Positions 36,573-44,547 of a stretch of 64,000 nucleotides of DNA are shown here, one piece after another. The DNA is from Billgrantia ethanolica. GTDB taxonomy: Bacteria; Pseudomonadota; Gammaproteobacteria; Pseudomonadales; Halomonadaceae. Position 1 is the first letter of the stretch; every line of letters starts with the position of its first letter. A program made the position numbers and the translations under genes. Location of the stretch: NCBI RefSeq assembly GCF_021404305.1, contig NZ_JABFTX010000004.1:62001-126000 (forward strand), read 5' to 3'. A model generated the notes under the pieces. That model was not told where the DNA came from. It saw only the letters and a list, made by a program, of their open reading frames with translations, and made no database searches.

Positions 36573-37726
36573 ACGCACCGCAAGACGACCTGACGCCGCT
36601 GTTCCACGACACCATCCGCCGCTTCCTCGAGCAGGAAGTGGTGCCCTACTACCAGGCGTGGGAAGAAGCCGGCGAAATGCCGCGCTCGCTGTGGCAGAAG
36701 CTCGGCGAGGCCGGCCTGCTGGGCATCGATTTGCCTGATGAGCTGGGCGGCAGCGGCGCCGACTTCGCCATCGTCCAACTGGCGCTGGAGGAGATCTCAC
36801 GTCAGGGTTTCGGCGGCCTAGCCAGCGCTTACAACATCCACGCCAACATCGTGATGCCCTACCTGCTCCACATCGGCACGCCGGCCCAGCGCGAGCGCTG
36901 GCTGCCGGCCATGGCCAGCGGCGAGACCATCGGTGCCATCGCCATGACCGAGCCCGGGGCGGGCAGCGATCTGGCGGCGATGAAGACCCGCGCCAGCCGC
37001 ACCGAATCGGGCTGGCGGCTCGACGGCAGCAAGCTGTTCATCACCAACGGCCAGGTGGCCGATCTGGTGATCGTCTGCGCCAAGACCGATCCATCCGCCG
37101 GCGCCCGCGGCGTCTCGCTGTTCCTGGTCGACACCACGCTTGCCGGCTTCTCCCGCGGCCAGCCGATCAAGAAGATCGGCCAGCACGCCAGCGACACCGC
37201 CGAGCTGTTCTTCGACGACCTGCGCCTGCCGGAAGAGGCCCTGCTCGGCGAGGCCGGCGCCGGCTTTGCCTACCTGATGCAGGAGCTGCCCCGCGAGCGC
37301 CTCGGCGTGGCGGCTCAGGCCTTGGGCGCCATGGAGGGTGCGCTGGCGCTGACCCTCGACTACGTGCGCGAGCGCCGCGCCTTCGGTCGCGCCATCGGCG
37401 AGTTCCAGAACACCCGCTTCACCCTGGCCGAGGTGCGCGCCCAGATCGACATGGGCCGCGCCTACTTCGAGCAGTGCGTGGCCAAGTACCGCCAGGGGGA
37501 GATGAACGGCACCGATGCCGCCATCCTCAAGCTCCAGCTCAGCGAGATGCAGTGCCGCACCATCGACGCCTGCCTGCAGCTGTTCGGCGGCTACGGTTAT
37601 ACCCGGGAGTACCCGATTTCACGCTTCTACCTGGATGCCCGCGTGCAGACGCTCTACGCCGGCACCTCGGAAATCATGAAGGAAGTGATCGCCCGCTCGC
37701 TGCTCGGCAAGAGCGACGCCGCCTGA
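36569..37726 (+). CDS. Acyl-CoA dehydrogenase
   Basis: 385-residue FAD-dependent dehydrogenase that introduces the alpha-beta double bond in an acyl-CoA. Signatures are AMTEPGAGSDLAAMKT, LDGSKLFITNGQVADLVIV, ERRAFGRAIGEFQNTRF and QLFGGYGYTREYPISRFYLDARVQTLYAGTSEIMKE. The catalytic base region resembles short/branched or long-chain members; chain preference cannot be fixed. I chose the ATG at 36569 (MNAPQDDLTPLF), coupled to the small upstream ORF; the in-frame extension upstream lacks support. The thiolase gene follows by 37 bp. Confidence 0.94.
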   Translation: MNAPQDDLTPLFHDTIRRFLEQEVVPYYQAWEEAGEMPRSLWQKLGEAGLLGIDLPDELGGSGADFAIVQLALEEISRQGFGGLASAYNIHANIVMPYLLHIGTPAQRERWLPAMASGETIGAIAMTEPGAGSDLAAMKTRASRTESGWRLDGSKLFITNGQVADLVIVCAKTDPSAGARGVSLFLVDTTLAGFSRGQPIKKIGQHASDTAELFFDDLRLPEEALLGEAGAGFAYLMQELPRERLGVAAQALGAMEGALALTLDYVRERRAFGRAIGEFQNTRFTLAEVRAQIDMGRAYFEQCVAKYRQGEMNGTDAAILKLQLSEMQCRTIDACLQLFGGYGYTREYPISRFYLDARVQTLYAGTSEIMKEVIARSLLGKSDAA

Positions 37727-37763
37727 TCGCTTGCACGGCAATTCAAGAAGACAGGAGAACTCC

Positions 37764-38948
37764 ATGCGGCTCGATTCCGTCGTCATTCTCGGCAGCGCCC
37801 GCACCGCCATCGGCAGCTTCGGCGGCAGCCTGGCCGGGCTCGCTCCCCATGAGCTGGGCACCGTCACCGCCCGTGAGGCGCTGGCCCGCGCCGGTGTCGA
37901 AGCCGGCGCCATCGATCACGCCGTCTACGGCCACATCATCACCACCGGACCGCAGGACGCCTACCTGGCGCGCCACATCGCCCTGGATGCCGGCGTGCCC
38001 GAGGGCGCGGCGGCGTTCAACGTCAATCGTCTGTGCGGCTCCGGCGTGCAGGCGATCCTCTCGGCGGCGCAACAGATCGTGCTCGGCGACAGCCGCCTGG
38101 CACTGGCCGGCGGCGCCGAGTCGATGAGCCGCGGCGCCTACCTGCTGCCGCCCCAGGCGCGCAACGGCCTGCGCATGGGCCACGCCAGCGTCACCGACCT
38201 GACCCTCGGCGTGCTCAGCGACCCCTTCGGCAGCGGCCACATGGGCGTGACCGCCGAGAACATCGCCAAGCGCTGCGGGCTCGAGCGCGAGGCCATCGAC
38301 CGCTTCGCCCTGGAGAGCCACCACAAGGCCGCCCGCGCCATCGCCGAGGGCCGCTTCGACGGGCAGATCGTGCCGGTCACGGTGCGCGAGGGTAAGAACG
38401 AGCGCCAGTTCGCGCGCGACGAGCACGTGCGCGACGGCGTCACGCTTGAGGACCTCGCCCGGCTAAAGCCCGCCTTCGCCAAGGAGGGGGTGGTCACCGC
38501 CGGCAATGCCTCGGGAATCAACGACGGCGCCGCCAGCCTGGTGCTGGCCCATGCCGACGAGGCCGAGCGCCGCGGCCTGACGCCTCGCGCGCGGTTGATC
38601 GCCGCCAGTACCGCTGGGGTCGAGCCCAGCCTGATGGGCCTGGGGCCGATTCCCGCCGTGCGCCACTGCCTCGACGAGGCGGGCCTCGCCATCGCCGACA
38701 TCGACGTGATCGAATCCAACGAGGCCTTTGCCGCCCAGGCCATGGCGGTGGCACGCGAGCTCGATTTCCCCGCCGAGCGGCTCAATCCCAACGGCGGTGC
38801 CGTGGGGCTGGGGCACCCGGTCGGCGCCACCGGCGCGATCCTGACCATCAAGGCGCTGGCCGAACTGGAGCGCACCGGCGGTCGCTACGGGCTGATCACG
38901 CTGTGCATCGGCGGTGGCCAGGGCATTGCACTGTTGCTGGAACGGTGA
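37764..38948 (+). CDS. Acetyl-CoA C-acyltransferase (thiolase II)
   Basis: 394-residue thiolase. The acyl-enzyme nucleophile is Cys91 (NRLCGSG). The C-terminal histidine motif NPNGGAVGLGHPVGATGA and the second catalytic Cys in LCIGGGQG are intact. It cleaves 3-ketoacyl-CoA (or acetoacetyl-CoA) with CoA. An AGGAGA ribosome site precedes the ATG. It is in one unit with the acyl-CoA dehydrogenase. It could also consume acetoacetyl-CoA derived from the BKACE reaction (inference; no CoA-transferase for acetoacetate is seen in this window). Confidence 0.95.
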   Translation: MRLDSVVILGSARTAIGSFGGSLAGLAPHELGTVTAREALARAGVEAGAIDHAVYGHIITTGPQDAYLARHIALDAGVPEGAAAFNVNRLCGSGVQAILSAAQQIVLGDSRLALAGGAESMSRGAYLLPPQARNGLRMGHASVTDLTLGVLSDPFGSGHMGVTAENIAKRCGLEREAIDRFALESHHKAARAIAEGRFDGQIVPVTVREGKNERQFARDEHVRDGVTLEDLARLKPAFAKEGVVTAGNASGINDGAASLVLAHADEAERRGLTPRARLIAASTAGVEPSLMGLGPIPAVRHCLDEAGLAIADIDVIESNEAFAAQAMAVARELDFPAERLNPNGGAVGLGHPVGATGAILTIKALAELERTGGRYGLITLCIGGGQGIALLLER

Positions 38949-39161
38949 GAGATGTGAGCGCATCCTTTCCGGTTCCCGAACGCTGTGCGATTCTCCATCA
39001 ACGCTTACATAGCCATTATTGCCCTGCAGCACAGATGGTTACTGCAAGAAGTAATAAACTGTAAGAAGCCATAAACTGAAAGAAAGTAATAAGAAAGGGC
39101 CTGAGTCGCTGTGTTGGCGTAGTGCTTACGCAGCAGCCAGGCCGCTCATGAGAGGCCATTC

Positions 39162-40898
39162 ATGTCGAACGTTCAGTATTACGATAACAAACCCTGGATG
39201 AGCCATTACCTTGCCGTCCGCCCTGACACCGGTGAAGCCACCGCCAGCCACCACCTTCACGACAGCCTGCCGGCGCTGATCCAGGCGGCCGGGCAGACCT
39301 ACAGCCAGCAGCTCGCCTTCACCACCTGCATGCCCAACGGCATGAACGGCCGCCTGACCTATGCCGAAGTGCAAGAGATGTCGGATGCCTTCGCCGTCTA
39401 CCTGCGCGAATCCCTCCAGTTGGAAGCCGGCGCCCGTGTGGCCGTGCAGATGCCCAACTGCCTGACGCTGCCGGTGGTGGCCTTCGGCATTCTCAAGGCC
39501 GGCTGCATCCTGGTGAACGTCAACCCGCTCTACACCAAGCGGGAAATGGAGCACCAGTTCAACGACAGCGGCGCCCAGGTGCTGGTGATCGTCGACATGT
39601 TCGTCGACAAGCTCGAGGCGATCATCGACCGGACGGGGATCAAGCAGGTGGTGGTCACCTCCGTTGCCCAGTGGTTCCCGCCTGTGGTGAAAGGGGTCTT
39701 GCAGCTGGTGCTCAAGTATTGGAACCGGGTGATTCCCAAGCACCGGCTGGACGTCCACACCATCGACCAGGCCCTGGCGAAAGGGCGGCAGGCGAAGGCC
39801 TCTAACGGTATCGACACGCGCCAGTACTGGCAGCATCTGACCCGCACGGATACCGCCCTGCTGCAATACACGGGTGGCACCACCGGGGTCAGCAAGGGCG
39901 CCGAGCTGACCCACGGCAACCTGATCAGCAACCTGGAGCAGGTCGATTCGGTGGCCGGCGACCACATCGAGCCGGGCAAGGAGTGCATCCTGACGGCGCT
40001 GCCGATCTACCACATCTTCGCCTTCACCGTTAACCTGCTGGCCTTCTACCACAAGGGCGCCCACAACGTATTGGTGCCCAGCCCGCGGCCGATCCAGAAC
40101 TGCCAGCGCGCCTTCGACAACTACGACATCTCCTGGATCTCGGGAGTCAACACGCTCTACAACGCCCTGCTGAACGAGGAGTGGTTCACCGTCTACCCGC
40201 CCCGCTCCATGAAGGTGGCATTGGCCGGCGGTACCTCACTGCACAAGTCGGTGGCCGAGCGTTGGCGCAACGTGGTGGGCAGCCCCATTACCGAGGGCTA
40301 CGGCCTGACGGAAACGTCTCCCGTGATCTGCTTCAACCCCATCGGCAAGGAGCGCACCGACTCCATCGGCATCCCCGCGCCGGATACCGACGTGCGGCTC
40401 GTCGATGAGCAGGGCGAGCCGGTGGCGGTGGGGGAACCGGGCGAGATCATCGTGCGCGGGCCGCAGGTGATGAAGGGCTACTGGAACCGCCCAGAGGAGA
40501 CCGCCAACTCCCTCAAGGATGGCTGGTTCTATACCGGCGATATCGCCGTCATGAGTGAAGACGGCCACTTCAACATCGTCGACCGCAAGAAGGACATGAT
40601 TCTGGTCAGCGGTTTCAACGTCTATCCCAATGAGGTCGAAGAGTGCATCGCCCGCATTCCCCAAGTGCAGGAGTCGGCGGTGGTCGGTGTCGCCGACAGC
40701 CAGACCGGAGAAGCCGTCCATGCCTATATAGTGCTGCGCGAGGAAGGCATCAGCGAGAAGGATGTCATCGCCCACTGCAAACAGGAGCTCACCGGCTACA
40801 AGGTGCCGAAAAAAGTGGTGTTCTGGGACGAGCTGCCCAAGACCCCCGTCGGTAAGGTACTGCGCAAGGAAGTGCGAGCCGCCGCCACTGGCGGTTGA
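39162..40898 (+). CDS. Acyl-CoA ligase (FadD-like, AMP-forming)
   Basis: 578-residue adenylate-forming enzyme activating a fatty or other carboxylic acid. Motifs are LLQYTGGTTGVSKGAELTH (P-loop-like), EGYGLTETSPV, DGWFYTGDIAVM, VDRKKDMILVSGFNVYP and the catalytic Lys in PKTPVGKVLRKE. The length and N terminus resemble medium/long-chain FadD proteins. It lies 213 bp after the thiolase gene, so it may have its own promoter. That gap has only short AT-rich repeats (variants of GTAATAAACTGTAAGAAG). Confidence 0.94.
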   Translation: MSNVQYYDNKPWMSHYLAVRPDTGEATASHHLHDSLPALIQAAGQTYSQQLAFTTCMPNGMNGRLTYAEVQEMSDAFAVYLRESLQLEAGARVAVQMPNCLTLPVVAFGILKAGCILVNVNPLYTKREMEHQFNDSGAQVLVIVDMFVDKLEAIIDRTGIKQVVVTSVAQWFPPVVKGVLQLVLKYWNRVIPKHRLDVHTIDQALAKGRQAKASNGIDTRQYWQHLTRTDTALLQYTGGTTGVSKGAELTHGNLISNLEQVDSVAGDHIEPGKECILTALPIYHIFAFTVNLLAFYHKGAHNVLVPSPRPIQNCQRAFDNYDISWISGVNTLYNALLNEEWFTVYPPRSMKVALAGGTSLHKSVAERWRNVVGSPITEGYGLTETSPVICFNPIGKERTDSIGIPAPDTDVRLVDEQGEPVAVGEPGEIIVRGPQVMKGYWNRPEETANSLKDGWFYTGDIAVMSEDGHFNIVDRKKDMILVSGFNVYPNEVEECIARIPQVQESAVVGVADSQTGEAVHAYIVLREEGISEKDVIAHCKQELTGYKVPKKVVFWDELPKTPVGKVLRKEVRAAATGG

Positions 40899-40976
40899 CC
40901 TCATTGGCCGCGTAGCGGATTCGATAACAACGACTCAATGACAATTCAATAACAACGAGATGCTGGAGCATAACGA

Positions 40977-41873
40977 ATGCTGAGCCCATTGGAAGAGACC
41001 CTGCTCTCCCTCATGATGGTGATTATCATGTTCGGCATGGGGTCGTCGCTGACCTTCAAGGACTTCAGGCTGGCCATGCGCCACCCGCAGGCCGTCGGTG
41101 TGGGATTCGCCTCCCAGTACATGCTGATGCCGTTGATCGCCTTCCTGCTGTCGCGGGTGCTGAATCTGACCCCCGAGCAGACGGTGGGCCTGATACTGGT
41201 GGGCTGCATGCCCGGCGGCACCACCTCCAACATCTTCGCCTACTTCTCGAAAAGCCTGCTCAGCCTGAGCATCATGATGACCATCTGCTCCACCCTGGCC
41301 GGTTTCATCATGGTGCCGCTGCTGATGGAGTTCTACACCCAGGGCATCGACGACGCCTTCCGCATTCCGCCGGACCAGATCGCCCGGCTGCTCTTCGTGC
41401 TGCTGATCCCCACTCTCATCGGCATGTGGCTGCGGCGTAAGAACTCCAACGTCGGCGCCGTCATCGAGCTGATGGGGGGCGTGCTCGGCGCCATCGTCAT
41501 CCTCTTCCTGGTGGTCACCTGGGTGCCCAGGAACTGGCGTCTGCTGGTCGAGACCGGCTGGGAAGTCTATGCCGCGGTCATCCTGATCGGCCTGATCGGC
41601 TTCGCCTTCGGCTATCTGTTCTCCCGCGCCTTGCGACTGAATCCGCAGAAGGCCAGAACGGTGTCGCTGGAAACCGGCATCCAGAACGGTCCGCTGGCGG
41701 CGCTGATCGTGATCATGACCTTCGCCGACGAAACCCAGCAGCTGATCCTGCTGATTCCGGTGATGTACTCGCTGTTCATCGTCATCAACTCCACCATCGC
41801 CACGCTCTTCTACCGCCGCATGACCCGGCGCGAGGAGCTGGCACGGGATCAGGCCAAGGTCGAGCCGGCCTGA
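40977..41873 (+). CDS. Bile acid:sodium symporter (BASS) family transporter
   Basis: 298-residue inner-membrane protein of the BASS family, with about nine or ten hydrophobic helices. The core-domain signature LVGCMPGGTTSNIFAYFSKSLLSLSIMMT and the second crossing region LETGIQNGPLAALIVIM are clear. Bacterial members carry organic anions with Na+ (for example pantoate or pyruvate-like acids). It is 78 bp after the ligase gene and probably supplies that enzyme's substrate (inference). Its C terminus is short and basic, then acidic. Confidence 0.9.
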   Translation: MLSPLEETLLSLMMVIIMFGMGSSLTFKDFRLAMRHPQAVGVGFASQYMLMPLIAFLLSRVLNLTPEQTVGLILVGCMPGGTTSNIFAYFSKSLLSLSIMMTICSTLAGFIMVPLLMEFYTQGIDDAFRIPPDQIARLLFVLLIPTLIGMWLRRKNSNVGAVIELMGGVLGAIVILFLVVTWVPRNWRLLVETGWEVYAAVILIGLIGFAFGYLFSRALRLNPQKARTVSLETGIQNGPLAALIVIMTFADETQQLILLIPVMYSLFIVINSTIATLFYRRMTRREELARDQAKVEPA

Positions 41874-41883
41874 CGGCGCGGAT

Positions 41884-42951
41884 TCAGACGCTCTGGGGCA
41901 GCCTTGTACTCGCCCGCCGATAAGCGGCGGGCGAGTTGCCCGTCCAGCCCTTGAAGGCGCGGCTGAAGCAGGCCAGGTCTTGAAAACCCAGCTCGTCGGC
42001 AATGGCCAGCAGCGGACGCTCGCTGCGGGTCAGGGCCTGGATGGCGAAGTCGCGCCGAAACTCGTCCTTCACTGCCTGGAAGTGCGTGCCCTCGGCGGCC
42101 AGCCGCCGTGACAGCGTGCGCACCGACATGTGCAGCGCCCGGGCCACGTCATGCACCGAACCCGAGGTGGCCAGATGGCGCGCCAGGTGCTCGCGCACCC
42201 GATGCGACACCACGCGATCCTCGAAGGAGACGTAGAACCAGTCGGCCGGCGCCCGGCGCAGGAAGGCGCCCAGGTGCTTCTTGGTCTGGCGGATCGGCTG
42301 CTCGAGCAGGGCGGCGTCGAAGTAGATGGCGGTCTGCGCCCGATCGAAGCTCACCTTGCCCGGATAGAAGTAGAGGTAGTCGGCGCTGTGGGGCGGCTGG
42401 GCGTAGGCGCACTCCATCATCACCGGCGGAATCTTGCTTGCAATCAGCCACGAACAGATGCCGTGAAACAGCTTGAGCATCAGCTCGTGCACCAGGATAC
42501 GGCTGCCCGTCGGCGGCCGATGCTCCACCAGCGCCACCCGCGCCAGCCCGTCCTCGACGCGATACTCATAGCCGAAGTCGTCCAGCACGATGCGGAAGAA
42601 CAGCGTATAGCGATGCAGCGCCACCTTCAGCGTGGGCGCTTCCAGCACGCTGAGGCAGAGCAGCTTGAGCGTGCCGCTGCGCAGCGGCCGGGCGAAGAAG
42701 CCCGGCGTCTCGTCGTCGCAGGCGTTGACCAGCAGCCGGTAGAGCGTGGCGAACTGCTCCACCGTCACCCGCCCGTGGGGCGCGCTGAGCAGGAACGGCG
42801 AGATGCCCGCGCGGGCGAGATAGCCCTCGCGGTCCGCCTCGCTCTCGGGCACCCCGCGGAACAGCTCGTTGACGAAATGCATGGATACCGTGACGGTCAA
42901 GACTGGCTCACCTGCAAGCGTGATATCGCGTAATGATGCTAGACTCATCAT
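41884..42951 (-). CDS. AraC-family regulator convergent with the BASS carrier gene
   Basis: About 355-residue regulator with an arabinose-binding-type sensor domain (VSMHFVNELFRGV at the start, GRVTVEQFATLYRLLV) and a C-terminal AraC domain (VHDVARALHMSVRTLSRRLAAEG, then LLAIADELGFQDLACFSRAFKGWTGNSPAAYRR). Its position suggests control of the acyl-CoA/BASS genes or of itself. The start is uncertain: paired ATGs at 42951 and 42948 lack a clear ribosome site, a GTG at 42969 and an ATG at 42882 are alternatives. The family N terminus favours one of the upstream starts. Convergent with the BASS gene by 10 bp. Confidence 0.85.
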   Translation of the reverse strand: MMSLASLRDITLAGEPVLTVTVSMHFVNELFRGVPESEADREGYLARAGISPFLLSAPHGRVTVEQFATLYRLLVNACDDETPGFFARPLRSGTLKLLCLSVLEAPTLKVALHRYTLFFRIVLDDFGYEYRVEDGLARVALVEHRPPTGSRILVHELMLKLFHGICSWLIASKIPPVMMECAYAQPPHSADYLYFYPGKVSFDRAQTAIYFDAALLEQPIRQTKKHLGAFLRRAPADWFYVSFEDRVVSHRVREHLARHLATSGSVHDVARALHMSVRTLSRRLAAEGTHFQAVKDEFRRDFAIQALTRSERPLLAIADELGFQDLACFSRAFKGWTGNSPAAYRRASTRLPQSV

Positions 42952-42973
42952 GCCATTGATGGAGCACACCGCA

Positions 42974-43276
42974 ATGCGCCTGACACATGAACAGGTTCAT
43001 ATCATCCTGACGACTGTCCACGATATTGTCGGTGGCGACGTCGAAGTGCGGTTGTTCGGCTCTCGCCTGGACGACAACCGCAAAGGCGGCGATCTCGATC
43101 TTCTGCTCATCTCATCGACTCCGCTGCCACGCCTTTCCCTGGCCGAAATCAAGTGCAAGCTCGAAGAGAGGCTTTACCTGCCTGTGGATATTTTGGCTTA
43201 CTCGCGGGACAAGCAGCCTTCGCCTTTCCAGGCCATTGCCCTTAACCAAGGTTGCCCATTGAAAGAGGCGGCATGA
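42974..43276 (+). CDS. MNT-type nucleotidyltransferase antitoxin
   Basis: 100-residue minimal nucleotidyltransferase. The active-site motif is LFGSRLDDNRKGGDLDLLL, with GS at 29-30 and the metal Asp residues D40 and D42. Characterised MntA antitoxins neutralise HEPN toxins by adenylylating (AMPylating) a tyrosine near the active site. The GS-to-DxD spacing is nine residues, as in the GGD(I/L)DL subgroup. The ATG at 42974 has GGAG 9 bp upstream. It overlaps the HEPN gene (ATGA). Base composition is lower in GC than the neighbouring operons, consistent with transfer. Confidence 0.85.
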   Translation: MRLTHEQVHIILTTVHDIVGGDVEVRLFGSRLDDNRKGGDLDLLLISSTPLPRLSLAEIKCKLEERLYLPVDILAYSRDKQPSPFQAIALNQGCPLKEAA

Positions 43277-43800
43277 CACACGACCTGCTCGAAGAACAGC
43301 GACTCCACCTTGCCAGGCTGCTCGAAGCCATTCAGCGCTGCGCATGGTTTCTTCATCAGTCTGATGGCAAGCTCGAGTGGCCGATCGATGCTGCCCAGTT
43401 GGAAGCGCAGAAGAAGGACGTCGACCTGTTCGAAACCTTGGCTGCCATCAATGAGCGATTTGCCAAGCTGCAAGACTCCCTCGCTTCCGCCATGCGGCAC
43501 AGCGCTCTGCTGATGGGTGAGCCTACCGACAGCTTCCTGAAGGTACTCGCCTTTTTCGAGAAACAGGGTGTCGTCGAGTCAATGGATGACTGGCAGCGCT
43601 GCCGTATGGTTCGAAACATGGCAGCGCATGACTATGCCACGGACTACAGCGAGATCGCTGAGCATTTCAACTTGCTTCATGATCTCAGCAAGATGCTGTT
43701 CCAGACAGCACGCAGGTTGCTCGATATTTGCCATCGCCTGATCGGAATTGAGCCCGCTTCCTCCGACTTCACCAACGAGTTCGAACGCATCTTCGCCTGA
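43273..43800 (+). CDS. HEPN-domain toxin (HepT-like)
   Basis: 175-residue helical protein with the HEPN ribonuclease motif R-x4-H-x-Y in RMVRNMAAHDY (R114, H119, Y121). Tyr121 is the expected target of the MNT partner in HepT/MntA systems. The helical pattern before it (LFETLAAINERFAKLQDSL) is typical. It is translationally coupled to the MNT gene, the classical toxin-antitoxin layout. RNase activity and the target RNA are inferred from the family, not seen. Confidence 0.82.
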   Translation: MTHDLLEEQRLHLARLLEAIQRCAWFLHQSDGKLEWPIDAAQLEAQKKDVDLFETLAAINERFAKLQDSLASAMRHSALLMGEPTDSFLKVLAFFEKQGVVESMDDWQRCRMVRNMAAHDYATDYSEIAEHFNLLHDLSKMLFQTARRLLDICHRLIGIEPASSDFTNEFERIFA

Positions 43801-43848
43801 GCCGTCCACTTGTGGGACGATGAGCCTTTACCCAAGGAAGGCCCGGCC

Positions 43849-44547
43849 ATGCTCGAATTTCGCCAGGTTTACAAGACCTACGCCACGCCCCAAGGTCCGC
43901 TTGCGGTGCTGGAAGGCGTCGACCTCGAGTTGCGCGGAGGCGAGAGTCTGGCGCTGATGGGCGAGTCCGGCAGCGGCAAGTCGACCCTGTTGCACCTGGC
44001 GGCGGGTCTCGACCTGCCGGACAGCGGCGAGGTGTTCCTTGCCGACCGCTCGATCTCCGCGCTGGACGAACCGGCCCGCGCCCACCTGCGTCGCGACACC
44101 CTGGGCCTGGTGTTCCAGCAGTTTCACCTGGTGCCGAGCCTGAACGTGCTCGACAACCTGCGCCTGCAGGCACGGCTGGCCGGGCGCGACAATGCCGAGT
44201 GGTCGACGCACTTGTTGCAGCGCCTGGGTCTGGCCGGCCTGGAACGGCGCTACCCAGAGCAGCTCTCCGGCGGCCAGCAGCAGCGCCTGGCCATTGGCCG
44301 GGCGCTGGCGCCGCGCCCCGCCCTGCTGCTGGCCGACGAGCCCACCGGCAACCTCGACGAGACCACCGCCGGCGAGGTGCTGGCCCTGCTGCTGGAACTG
44401 GTGCGCGAGGCCGGCAGCGCCCTGCTGATGGTGACCCACAGCGCCCAGGTGGCGGCACCGCTGGACCGCTGCCTACGCCTCACCCACGGCCGGCTGGGCG
44501 CACTCACGGAATCGGGATCCACGGAACCGGAGCCGAGCCGCCGCTGA
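43849..44547 (+). CDS. ABC transporter ATP-binding protein (LolD/AttE-like)
   Basis: 232-residue ATPase of the MacB/LolD class. Walker A GESGSGKST, FQQFHLVPSLNVLDNL, signature LSGGQQQRLAIGRAL, Walker B LLLADEPTGNLDE and H-loop MVTHS. The ATG at 43849 (MLEFRQVYKTY) has AAGGAAG upstream. It overlaps the permease start (TGATG). With the next two genes it forms a unit like attE-attFG-attH. It belongs to mechanotransmission-type exporters rather than importers. Confidence 0.9.
   Translation: MLEFRQVYKTYATPQGPLAVLEGVDLELRGGESLALMGESGSGKSTLLHLAAGLDLPDSGEVFLADRSISALDEPARAHLRRDTLGLVFQQFHLVPSLNVLDNLRLQARLAGRDNAEWSTHLLQRLGLAGLERRYPEQLSGGQQQRLAIGRALAPRPALLLADEPTGNLDETTAGEVLALLLELVREAGSALLMVTHSAQVAAPLDRCLRLTHGRLGALTESGSTEPEPSRR

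Noticed and set aside
40935..42002. 355-codon open frame antisense to the BASS carrier
   Set aside because: Shadow ORF; the sense gene has clear BASS motifs and helices while the antisense product is His/Asp/Gln-rich low-complexity.
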